Shown here: positions 23,542-33,448 of the stretch, piece after piece
Position numbering within the stretch: the first letter of the stretch is position 1
Layout: the number at the start of each line of letters is the position of its first letter
Translations under genes and position numbers: made by a program
Notes under the pieces: generated by a model
What the model was told of the DNA's origin: nothing
Seen by the model: only the letters and a program-made list of their open reading frames with translations
Database searches by the model: none
NCBI GenBank assembly: GCA_002118135.1
Contig: BDIU01000172.1
Coordinates: 186,001 to 250,000 of the forward strand
From: Trebouxia sp. TZW2008
Lineage: Eukaryota > Chlorophyta > Trebouxiophyceae > Trebouxiales > Trebouxiaceae
Direction of reading: 5' to 3'
Length of the DNA stretch: 64,000 bases

Positions 23542-26500
23542 ATGGCGCAACAGCACCTTGAAGCCAAGCTTGCAGATATTCAAAAAACCAAGAAGCCCCT
23601 GGTAGTACTGGTGAAAGGTAGATCTCAGCGGCACAGTTGCGTTCATGACTGCCCGAACAACTCAAAACGACATTCGTTGGCAGGTGCTGGCAAGGACAGC
23701 TCGATGATGGACATAATTTTGCGCACCAGTGGGCTTGCAATCCTACGAGATCAAGCTACCTTGTTTGTATTGTCTGCGTCAGACCAGGCCACAGTGTCAA
23801 TGCCACCCATCACAGAATCTCTACGCAAGGCAGCACTGCCAGCAATCAGCACATCAGACCTTCCAGTGGTATCTTTGCCAATGAAATTGTTGCATTCACA
23901 TCAACTTTCTTTTGAGTCTGGCTTTGATTCACTGCACTTCGTCACAGGTCCTGGTTTTGGACGCTTCTGGTAAGGCAATTGCAGCAACAAGAGGCTTGGT
24001 GACAGCAGGGGACCTTCAGCAGACTTTGACGCAAGCAGTCAGCAACTTCCATGCTCAGGTCAACAGTGCTGCCTTGTGCCTCTGTCCATGTCTGATATAT
24101 TTGCTGGTGCCATTATGGAAGTTGTGGCACACTTGATCAGTGCATCTGTAGAAGTCCAGCATGTGTACAGACCGCTCTGCTCAAGAACAGTTGCTATAGA
24201 GCATGACTAGCATGCGTTTTTGGGTAGATAGACAGACCTCTGTCCAGTGTTAGCTCACATAGTCCTGCTCATTCAAGGGACACAAAGTCTGTCAATTGTG
24301 CCTGCAGATGGGCACATCACAGACTGCTCCTGAAGCACCAAGTGCTGTGCCCTCACAAGCTGGTCAATCCTTAGACGCTGCAGCAGGTAACAGACCAGTT
24401 GAATGCAGTCTGTTTATAACTTTGGGTGCTTCAACTTTCAGTGTACCAGGTCCAACATCTCCAGCAAGTTGTGCAGCGCAATCATGACAGCAGGAAAGGA
24501 CTTGTGCCACAGATAACTAGCACCTTTGCTACAGCGCGTAACCCATGATGATTGTTAATGACTGCAGTCAGACGAGAGCAACCAAGCAAGGCACCACCTA
24601 CCCCAGCTACCACAGAGTCACGTCCTGCACAGCCTGCACAGCGACCTGCAGCAGAGACTGCGACACAGTCCACAGCACAGCCAGTCATCGCCTCACAACA
24701 GGTACAGTGCCTTCTGTGTATAAGGAGTGAGTTTGATACCAAGGAAAACATCCTTGTATTGTAACTTTCTTACGCAAAAACACCCCTGCCATCAGAATGC
24801 GGTGATTGCTTTTTAGTTGATTAGTCCTTACATCATACATGTCCTAAAATTGAGTGTGCTTAACAAAACAGTATAGCCTCCCGCAAGCACAAAGTCTTTG
24901 CTCATGTAAGTATTGTCAAGTTCTGTCTTGTCAAAGTGCAGGCAAAGGATCAAGGCCAGAGTGGGCTTGGTAAGATCTGTCTGCCAGGGAAATCAACTTC
25001 TATACATCTGATGTGCAATTGTTGTTGAAGCTTGTGTGACCATGTGGTCGCATTGCAGGAGCAGACAGCACCTCCCATTCAGCCAGCAATCGACCCAAAT
25101 CAGCCAGTCCAACTGCAAATCTATCTGCCAGATGGTCAAGCTTTGAGGTATGGTTTTGCATTGCTTCTTCTGACAGCATTTGCATTGCAGCAGGCTTGGC
25201 CTTCAAACGCCTTCATGCATAGGCTGACTTTGACCTGCACAAACTGCAGGAAAAGCAGCTTGCCTTTGAATACAAGCTTGTTTGGCTTGCACATGCTCGC
25301 AGAGCTGCTTGTATAGCACCTATGCCACCTGTGTGGTACCTTGTCATGCAAACACTCTTCAAGGCGCTTTCTGCTCTTTATGCTTTGAGGCAAAGTTTGG
25401 CTGAAGGTTGGCTGAAATCTGGCTGATGCCTCTCAGGTCAAGGTTTAAAGGATCCACAACCTTACTTGAAGTCCTCCAGTATGTAAGCCAGCAGATGCCT
25501 GAAGCAAGCAGCAGCAGCTACAGCATTGTCAGCTTGCATTTAGGCAAAGAGTTTGCAGATGCAGACCAGCAGAAGAGCTTGGCTGAACTTGGCGTGCCGT
25601 CGCTGACAAGCCTGCGCTTGCGCTACAAACAGAATGCACCTGGTGAGTAGATGCAGATTGCGCTTTGCGCCCTTGTGCTATGCATCCACAACCTGCATGC
25701 AGATCAGCACAAGAGCTTGGCTGAGTTGTGAGGGCAAGCACAGACGAGCTTGCACTACAAGCAAATTGCATCTGGTGCGTACACAAAGACCAAAAGATAC
25801 ACTTGGAGTCAAAAGCTGCCGGCACCTTTGTTATTGCACTACTTGCATACTCATTCAGTGTGGGTCTCCTGCATTGTAGTACGGGATACTGAATCAATAA
25901 GTCATCATACATGCATGCGCTGTTGCAACCATGTTCCGTGCTCACAAACCTGTTCCAGCCCTTGGCTGTGTCCAAATGAATAATCTAGCTGAGCCCAGTT
26001 GAGTCCTGAGCCTGTCAATTGACTTTGAAAACTGATCAATGAGCTTTCCCTGCAGTCCATTTAAGGTAATTGCCATTGCAAATGCACTTGTATCAATAAG
26101 CACACTGCATGCAGCATGTATGCAAGCTTCAAGCACACTGTAGAAGTGTGAGGACTGAGCAACTCAGTACCGTCTAGCTACCAATGCTTTATATCCCGTA
26201 TGTGCTTTGTAACAGACAGCAACAAGTTACTCAAAGCTCATTTTTCCAGAAATTTTGCTTGCACAAGGAGCTCAGGGGGCACGTTTCAGGAGCAGCTGCT
26301 GCGTTTTTACAGACAAGCATGTGCTTTGCAGCTTGTGCTTCTCAAACATTCCAACTGGGCATTTGAAGCTTCATTTGACCCAAAATTGCTTGCACAGGCA
26401 GCTCAGGGGGGACATTTATAGAGCAGCTGACTCAGTTGCTGATGAAACTCAACCCCATGAACTTGGTGCGATGGATACTCGACTTGCTGAACCCACAGAC

Positions 26501-26735
26501 TCCTACGTCAAAGCAGAGGAAAGACCAAGCAGCAGCTACACAGCAGGAGACCCAGGCATCCGGTAGCACAACAAGCAGACAGACTATTGTCAGCCAGGCT
26601 GCCAAAAGGAGAACAGCACTCCCTGGAAAAGTGCATACTGTGCATGATGCAGAGGATGAAAGCGAATCTGATGATCCTGATGGCAATTCATACTGGAATG
26701 GGAACTCAACCCAATTTGATGGGAAGGACAAATGA
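23542..26735 (+). CDS. UBX-domain protein, UBXN4-like
   Basis: Eight exons: 23542-23617, 23684-23868, 23948-24058, 24308-24386, 24568-24701, 25059-25147, 25437-25642, 26407-26735. The product is 402 residues with every phase matching. Residues 1-125 form a thioredoxin-like region typical of UBXN4/UBXD2 proteins (KKPLVVLVK, VLVLDASGKAIAATRG). A Pro/Ala/Gln-rich linker follows, then a UBX domain spanning exons 6 and 7 (VQLQIYLPDGQALR, FKGSTTLLEVLQYV, LAELGVPSLTSLRLRY). UBX domains bind the p97/CDC48 ATPase. The last exon has a mildly hydrophobic stretch (LLMKLNPMNLVRWILDLL), where UBXN4 inserts into the ER membrane, and an acidic tail. A role in ER-associated degradation is inferred. A Met at 23443 in an upstream frame is less likely because MAQQHLEAKL has a good context. 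Partial exon copies lie beside exons 7 and 8. Confidence 0.87.
25699..25774 (+). repeat. Partial copy of UBX exon 7 with a donor-like GTGCGT
   Basis: The 3' end of exon 7, including its donor, is repeated 132 bp downstream. The copy keeps the stretch for KSLAEL and the tyrosine-lysine-rich end, but has a stop and base changes, so it no longer codes for the UBX fold. Confidence 0.75.
26276..26345 (+). repeat. Partial copy of the start of UBX exon 8
   Basis: The acceptor and first bases of the last exon (CTCAG then GGGG, ending in GAGCAGCTG) also occur 131 bp upstream. The copy is open in the same phase for at least 20 codons (GTFQEQLL...), so it could act as an alternative exon start or a decoy acceptor. 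Confidence 0.65.
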
Positions 26736-27669
26736 AGCGCTTCTGTCTGTATAAATAAAGCAGCAAACCAGGAATTCACCCTGACAACAGGGTGTGGAAC
26801 AATTTTGACACGTGTCTGACTTGTGAAGCTACATCAAGGCACCTTCAACATTGATCTCGAAGCAAGCATGCAAAGTATCTTTTCCACTGCTGTCATATGC
26901 ATCTTGGGCACACTGCCAACGTATGCTTCATCGACTTCATCATTTGGACGTTGACACGTCGCTCAGTCGTTTGCACCAGGCAATCAGCATGAGAAAGCAG
27001 TGTGTGGTTTTGAGGCATCTGTGTAACCTCTGGAATGCAACCGCCATGATTTGTGCGGCATATGCATCAGCTTAGTTGTCACAGTTACTCCCATGCCCAA
27101 GTCACCTCTGAGCCTCAACCGCCATGATTTGCAACCTTTGCAGTCTGAAAAAGATGCAATGCGTAGATAAAAACCTGAAGCAAACAGTTATTGGTGACAT
27201 GCAACTGCAGTCGATGACTGTAGGCCAACAGCAGCATGTATTAGACATACAGTTGAGATGGATAGGTTTTGCTGATGCACAGCACAACGTATGTACAGGG
27301 ATCTTGTCTTGGCAAAGGACTGTCTGAAACACCAAATTAAGCTGGAATACAACAGCAAAACCATTATTTCTACGCTGCATGGGCTGGCGTCAAAACACAA
27401 GACGCAATTGAGCGCTTGAGCTACATTGAAGACTTTGACACAACACTATCTGTAGGCAGACAATGCTGCTGTATGCATCGTGCTGCTAATGAGCGACTGC
27501 AAACATGGTACACTAGCATGAATCTGCAGAGACGCTGCACCTGAATTGACATGAAATACAAAACTGTTGCTGCACCATGCCTGCTACTGTATACCATAAT
27601 CACAACACAAGCCTTGTGTGAAGCGCTTGGCAATACGCCGAGCCATTTGGAGAAAGCTTCCGTAGGTCA
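26736..27669. other. Convergent intergenic region with one dispersed-repeat copy
   Basis: This lies between the stop codons of the UBX gene (+) and the phytocyanin gene (-). Bases 26752-26757 read AATAAA just after the UBX stop. A copy of a short dispersed repeat sits at 27049-27118. No coding exon was found. Confidence 0.6.
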
Positions 27670-28557
27670 TCAAGACGCCGATAGCAAACCAGTTGTGTTG
27701 CCAGGTGTAGGGTTGAACACTGTCACAATTTGTAGCTGTCCTGAAGAGCAATGTCCTGGCACCTGCATATGTGCAATGCAAACAATCAGGCAGACATTCT
27801 GCACAACAAATGCTGTGTCGCTGTTGGGACTCTGACTCTATTTGACAAGATGCAAACAGCACAAGAGCTGGCTAGGCCTGGACAGTCTTACCTGGCAAGT
27901 GAAGTAGTAAACGCCAGGGCTCTGGATTGTGGTTGTGTAGTTGTTGTTTGCTGAATTTGACATGGAAACGTTGGCCAACACAGCAGGCCCAGATGAAAAG
28001 GTGGTGGGGCACTGCAGTCGCAATCTTGTTCAGGACTGGCCACAAGTTCAGTTTGGAGAATTCTGCAGGGGGACAAGACTGCAGGAGCGTCACATGCAGC
28101 ACGCTTTCAATCTTGAGCTTACCTGATCAGTGTTGAGTAGGTAGACGCCGTGAGCACCTGCATCATGGCAGAAACTTCAGCCCTGGCTCGGCCATGCTTA
28201 GCATGCATGCACTTAGTCGAGCGGAGCAACGGAGCGTAGCGGACCCACCTGGCCAGATGAACTCGAGAGTTGTTCCTACGGGGACTGTCACGGGTGCGTA
28301 CAGCCTGCGCGGAGACAATCAGAGGGTAAGCTCGCTGGCGCACGAGTCATATGGTCAACATGGTCAAGAGTGCGAACACAGGTTTGCTCGCAGGACTCCA
28401 CTCACATGCCGCGAACCCATGGATTGATGGAAAGGGTCAGCGCATTCTCAGTGCCGTTGCCACTGGTGGTACTGGTGGATGCTCCTTGCGCTGCACACAG
28501 ACCAAATAGGCATGACGTTATGACCAGTGCGGTGGTCGCAAACTTCACGGCTGCCAT
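27670..28557 (-). CDS. Phytocyanin-like blue copper protein (secreted cupredoxin)
   Basis: Five exons: 28557-28406, 28304-28249, 28157-28123, 28011-27892, 27762-27670; 151 residues. A signal peptide (MAAVKFATTALVITSCLFGL, cut near CAAQG) leads to a single cupredoxin domain: VPVGTTLEFIWPG, then AHGVYLLNTD with the first His ligand, and YYFTCQVPGHCSSGQLQIVTV with the Cys and second His. The fourth, axial position is Gln (GHCSSGQ), as in stellacyanins, rather than Met. Such proteins are extracellular, often wall-associated, electron carriers of unclear partner. A C-terminal extension of about 12 residues follows the domain; no GPI signal is evident. It shares a 256-bp divergent promoter with the TspO-like gene. 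Confidence 0.88.
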
Positions 28558-28813
28558 GTCTTCAAGTATATGTGATCGGCAGGCACGCAATCAGCTGCCT
28601 TCCCCACACTTTGCAAGCAACACTATCGCGTCTCAAGGTAATGATTCAGCTGTCTCGATCGTTGAAGGGGGCGACCGGAATCTCAGTTTCTCTCAGAGCT
28701 TGCTCGTCTTGCTGTTGACTGGCTCACCCACGTGCAAGTCGAACTTTCCGTGGCGATTGTGCGCTTGGTTTTGCAGAGGTGCATACACTGCGCTCTTAGC
28801 AGGTGACGCCACA
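28558..28813. promoter_or_regulatory. Short divergent promoter, phytocyanin / TspO-like gene
   Basis: Only 256 bp lies between the two start codons, making a compact bidirectional promoter likely. No element was recognised by eye. Confidence 0.5.
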
Positions 28814-30730
28814 ATGTCGAGCTCAAGTGCGGAGTATCCCAGCACCACCTTGCGAGTGAGCAACTTGGTCAGCTACGCGCTGCTTATCGCGGTCAACGTT
28901 GCTAGCAACAGTGGCATACTTGGACCAACCAATGCAGACATAAGCCAGCGCTACTCCACTCCACTGACGCCAGCCGGGTACGTAGCTCTTTCGCTAAGCA
29001 CCAAAAATGCCATACAAGCGACGTTCGCCCTTCCCAGGCCGGCGAGGCTTATCGCTTGATCATAACACGTGCATGCGGTGACAGGTGGGCATTCTCCATA
29101 TGGGGTTTGATTTTCACTCTCGAGGGGCTTGGCGTCATATATGCCGCACTTCCATACGGATACAACGAGGGAGGTTGGAAAGAACGCACTGTCAATGCCA
29201 TAGGTCTAGTCCTTGACTGCACAAAGCAATTGCAAGGCCTTACACTGCCATCATGCATACAATGAGAACATTTGAAATTTGTGGCTTGCTTGCATGAAAA
29301 TGCACACATGACATCCTGATTACCATTTGCGCCATGGACCACCTCAAGCGTGGACACAAGCAAGTAATGTATTGTAACGTAAGTAAAATAAAATCTCTAG
29401 TGCACATGCTCAGCAGTTGCCATGTTCTGCAGGGTACAGCTGGCAAGCATGTTGGCTGTTTGAGAGTCTGTGGCAGCTGGTCTTCATTGTGCAGAAACCC
29501 TGGGCCATGGTGGTCTGCATGCTGTTCCTGCTGGCTGCACTGTGTTCTATGCTCTTTGCATTGTCTCAGCTGTATGCGTGAGTCCACCTGAACCCTCCTT
29601 GCACTTTCATAGCCCATGAAGGCTCACCGCTATCCAACACAGATCTTTCAGATCCTCTTTGCTTATGAGTCACATGCCAAGGCATCCCTCTCTGTGGAGT
29701 TTGTAGATGTGCAAAGCTTGCAGGTTCCGAGCAGTGCTTGCTGCTGATGTCAACTGACTGTAAGCATTGCTGCAGTGACTGTCATTTGTCCTATCATGAA
29801 GCACAACGCAAAGCCTGGTAGCTACTGCTGCAGTGTTGCTTGCACAAGGCACTACTACATCTGCACATCGTGGATGTTGATATAATGAATCAACATATCA
29901 TTGTCATGTTGTTGCAGGGTACAGAGGGCACATGGCACAGTTCCCAGCAATCTGCTGTACACAATCTTCTTTGTGCCAACCAGCATCAATGCTGCCTGGT
30001 TGAGCATTGCCAGCGGGCTTGGGGTGCTCATTGTGCCACTGTCTTACGGGCACACAGCATACCTGGAAGCTGCAGCTGCTATCACAGCTGCTGTGGCAAC
30101 TGCGGCAGGTAGGCCAAATCTGTTCTGTTGCTTGTACGACAGAAGAGAAACGAAAAGTCAAAGGTGTGGGAATTCATTACAGGGGGCCCCTGTGAGCATG
30201 AGTAGTTCAGAAACAGCACGTTGGGTGCTTTGTCCAAAGTCCTGCTTTGTCCAAAGTCCTAACAAGTTGTGATACAGATCAAGCCGTGGCCCATCTGCTT
30301 TGCATTTTGACTGTGCTGCTCAAGCTAGCTACTGTCATGAGTACAGCCTGTACGATGTTGCTTTGCAAACAATCAATCAGAGGTTCCACCTACTTTCACA
30401 AACGCAAGCGCAGCGTCTTGGACTTGACAACACACAATGACACAGCACAGCATAGCACAGCGCAGCTGTTGCAATTCTTGATACGTGACGCTGTGTACAG
30501 GTGTGTTGACATTGCAAAGGGAGCAGGACACAGCATATGGGCTGACATTGGTGTGGGCTCTGATTGCTGTGTATTCCAAACAGAAGCACCTGCAAAGTGT
30601 TACGGTGGTGTCAATTGGGTGCATTGTGGTGCTTCTCGCGTCTTTGGCATATGCTGTTGTGCAAAAGCAACGTCAGCGCAAGTACAGTCCCATACAGCAT
30701 AGCAGTCTTGAGGAGGCTTTGCAAAGCTGA
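28814..30730 (+). CDS. TspO/MBR-like (tryptophan-rich) polytopic membrane protein
   Basis: Five exons: 28814-28977, 29085-29203, 29433-29577, 29918-30108, 30501-30730; 282 residues with all phases matching. The chain has seven or so hydrophobic segments. The signature TPLTPAGWAFSIWGLIFTLE resembles the FTPAGYxFSIWGLIY motif of the longer tryptophan-rich sensory proteins related to TspO/MBR. Later helices include WAMVVCMLFLLAALCSMLF, INAAWLSIASGLGVLIVPL and SVTVVSIGCIVVLLASLAYA, and the protein ends in a basic cytosolic tail. Substrate and location are not known for this subgroup; a porphyrin or lipid ligand would be an extrapolation from TspO. Confidence 0.8.
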
Positions 30731-31671
30731 AAACAAAAGCAGGCATCACAAAACCTGCATGTGGCCATGTTTGAGATTCAAAGACCACTTGGGCATGAGA
30801 GCATCTGTAGCGCCACCCACCGCTAAGCTGATGCATGCGCTGAACATAGCCGGGGTCATGGTCAACCCGGGTTGTGGCTTGCTCTTTGTTCTGTTGGATG
30901 CTGCATCACATGATGTCTAATGACAATCTTCAGAGATGATCCAGATAAAATTTGGCTTGGCAGCGGCTTCAGTGCATTTTCTGGGGTCACATTTGCTGCC
31001 TTTCATGAAGAATTACATGGTTCTTGATGAATGGCAGCAAATGTTTCCCTCGCGTGCATGCTACAGACATGTGTCATGGGTTTTGTTTCATTTCTCAAGC
31101 ACTCTTTGGGCTCTGTAAAGATTTGCAATCTGGCCTGCTCCTTCTCAAACGGCTCGAGTCCCTTTTGACCCCGGCAAAGCGCTTTGAGCAAAATTTTGAG
31201 CAGATCTCATGCTTCACAGGGTAAAGATCTTTCATAGGGGTACCATCGAAGTCTGGCGGTCGTGCATCTTTTCATCAGCACTAGTGTGCTGACCTTTCAG
31301 CATGGCTTTAAATACACTGATTGACAGGGACCTGCTGTGCTGTCTGTACAAACACTAAACGGAACGAAAGATAGACAATAGCTGTGCAGCTAACTGCTAA
31401 CCTCGTTATGGCAATAAAGAATCTAAGCTGCAACTCTAACTGATAGTGTACAAGAAAAGCACCAAAGCACACAGCGTTCATCAGACAGTCTGCTGTATGG
31501 CGACAGCCTAAGGAAGCTGCCTTCAGACTTCACTATCAAGCAGGTAGTGAATTTCAGCTATAATTGCAACCATTATAAATTGTGGCAGCTGCAATGTATC
31601 CCTGAGTATTGGTCACAGATCTATGATAACAGATATGTAACACATCGAGCTCCTCTAGGCTGTTGTAAGAC

Positions 31672-31840
31672 ACAGTCAAAGCTGGTGTTTTGGCATCCTG
31701 ATCCGTCCATAAACCCCTGCTGTCATAATGGTGTTGACAGCCTCAAGCAGACGGGAGTCAAAGCTGTCATTTTGGCATCCTGGTTTGTGCATGAACCCGT
31801 GCTGTCATGGCGGTGTAGAAGCCCTCAAGCAGAAGGGACC
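31672..31840. repeat. Two tandem copies of an ~85-bp unit
   Basis: Both copies share AGTCAAAGCTG followed by TTTTGGCATCCTG, then a tract ending in CCTCAAGCAGA. They differ by substitutions and small indels. Confidence 0.75.
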
Positions 31841-32073
31841 AGCTCCGTGTGAACAGCTGCTAAGGCTGGTCTGCAAGACATTGGTACTTTAGACCAATCA
31901 AGTTGTGATAATCGTTTGCATCCTGTTTTGTCAGCATGCCAGATCTGCACTGCAAGCCATGCACAAAGCACACAGTCATCACAGGTTGCGCCGTGCTGTA
32001 AATGACAGTGCACTGGCAGTCATTTGGCTCAGGATTGGAACCTCCACTGCAGCGACTTGCCAAGTCAATTGAG

Positions 32074-32182
32074 CATCAGAACATGCATGTTGCAGCAGGC
32101 ATTGCTGCAATGTTCATTCATTCATTGATCCGACAACATATGCATGTTGAAGCAGGCAGTGCTGCCATGTGCATTCAGCAAT
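32074..32182. repeat. Two tandem copies of a ~55-bp unit
   Basis: Both copies contain ATGCATGTTG, then GCAGGC, then TGCTGC and ATGT plus CATTCA. They are diverged. Confidence 0.6.
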
Positions 32183-32629
32183 ACTGGCACGCAGCAAATT
32201 CTGAGCTCAAGCTACCGCACAACACAGTTGCAGCAGCATTGGCAACGGCAACTGTAAAATCTATATCTGTGCAAGTTTGTGCAACATATGCATCAGCTTA
32301 GGTGTGGGTGGTGTCACAGATATTCTCATGCCCAAAAGACCTCTGAGTCTCAAACACTGAGCACAAGTCAGCAACAGCAGTTGACGTGGGCCACAAAGCC
32401 TTGCATCAAACTCAGCAAATCTACATGAGCTTGGGAAAATGAAACAACCCACACCATATCTGCTGGTTTACCAGTCTAGCCGCAACCAAGCTTCTGTCAA
32501 ATTGTCAAAATGCAGTCTTCAGGCAACATGCAAGATGCACAGAACCTATCAAGGACTCAGCGAATCGCAAGTGTCAGATGTTTGCATACCTTTGTTTGAG
32601 GTGTAGTGCACTTTGGTTCAACCTGTCCT

Positions 32630-33320
32630 CAGGCCTACAATCTGTTCAGGGTGACAGTCTGCCCAATGGACTGTATCCTTGTCTGTTCTTGCTCAGCTGC
32701 GCTCTGACTTTCATCAGTCCTGCAACAGATAGTACACAAGCTCAAAAACATCAATGGGGTCAGGATTGAGACAAAAGTGGACTGTATCAGTGTCTGTTCT
32801 TGCTCAGCTGCGCTCTGACATTCATCAGTCCTGCACCAGATAGTACACAAGCTCAGTGACATCAGTGGGGATCAGAATTGTGACACAAGTGGACTGTGTC
32901 CGTGCCCATCCTTGCTCAGCTGTCTCTGATTTTCATCAGTCCTGCACCATGTAGTACACAAGCTCAGCACCATCAATGGGGATCAAAATAGCGACACCAG
33001 TGAACTGTATCCATGTTTGTTCTTGCTCAGCTGCGCTCTGAGTCTCATCAGTCCTGCACCAGATAGTACACAAAGCTCAGCGACATCAGTGGGGATCAGA
33101 ATTGCGACGCAAATGGAATGTATCCGTGTCTGTTCTTGCGCAGCTGCACTCTGACTTTCATCAGTTCTGCAGCAGATAACACACAAAGCTCAGGACCATC
33201 ACTGGAGATCAGAGTTGCGACACAAATGGACTGTGTCCATGTTTGTTCTTGCTTTGTTGCGCTCTGAGTTTCATCAGTCTTGCACCAGATAGTACACACA
33301 GCTCAGCAACATTCATGGGG
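32630..33320. repeat. Tandem array, ~6 units of ~112 bp
   Basis: The anchor GGACTGTATCC or a close variant recurs at about 32668, 32780, 32891, 33003, 33117 and 33229, giving spacings of 111-114 bp. Each unit also carries TTGCTCAGCTG, TTCATCAGTCCTGCACCA and AGTACACAAGCTCAG. The period is not a multiple of three, so the array is not a coding repeat. The same GGGGATCGGAATT element occurs once more in the proposed last SWEET exon, which suggests the array arose from the 3' end of that gene. Confidence 0.9.
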
Positions 33321-33448
33321 ACGCGTCTCATCAGGTCCATTGCATGGCAATGTCAGCGACATGACGGCGGCGCCAGGGGCTATGCAGATGCCGACACTCA
33401 TTCCAGGGTAAATTAAATGTGGTATGATCTGTAGCTTAGGGTGAATCG

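Larger units (their letters stand above)
30731..33448. other. Gene-poor repeat region
   Basis: About 2.7 kb between the stop codons of the TspO-like gene and SWEET. It contains two copies of a dispersed 70-80 bp repeat (30770-30840 and 32281-32358), two short tandem duplications (31672-31840 and 32074-32182) and the 112-bp array. No supported exon was found; open frames in the array are repeat-derived. Confidence 0.65.

Noticed and set aside
24942..24970. Possible extra 28-bp exon in the UBX gene
   Set aside because: Including it would shift the frame into the UBX domain; skipping it keeps all phases.
32635..33299. Minus-strand frames repeating CTIWCRTDE-like words
   Set aside because: They arise from the 112-bp array, whose period is not a multiple of three, so the frame breaks at each unit.
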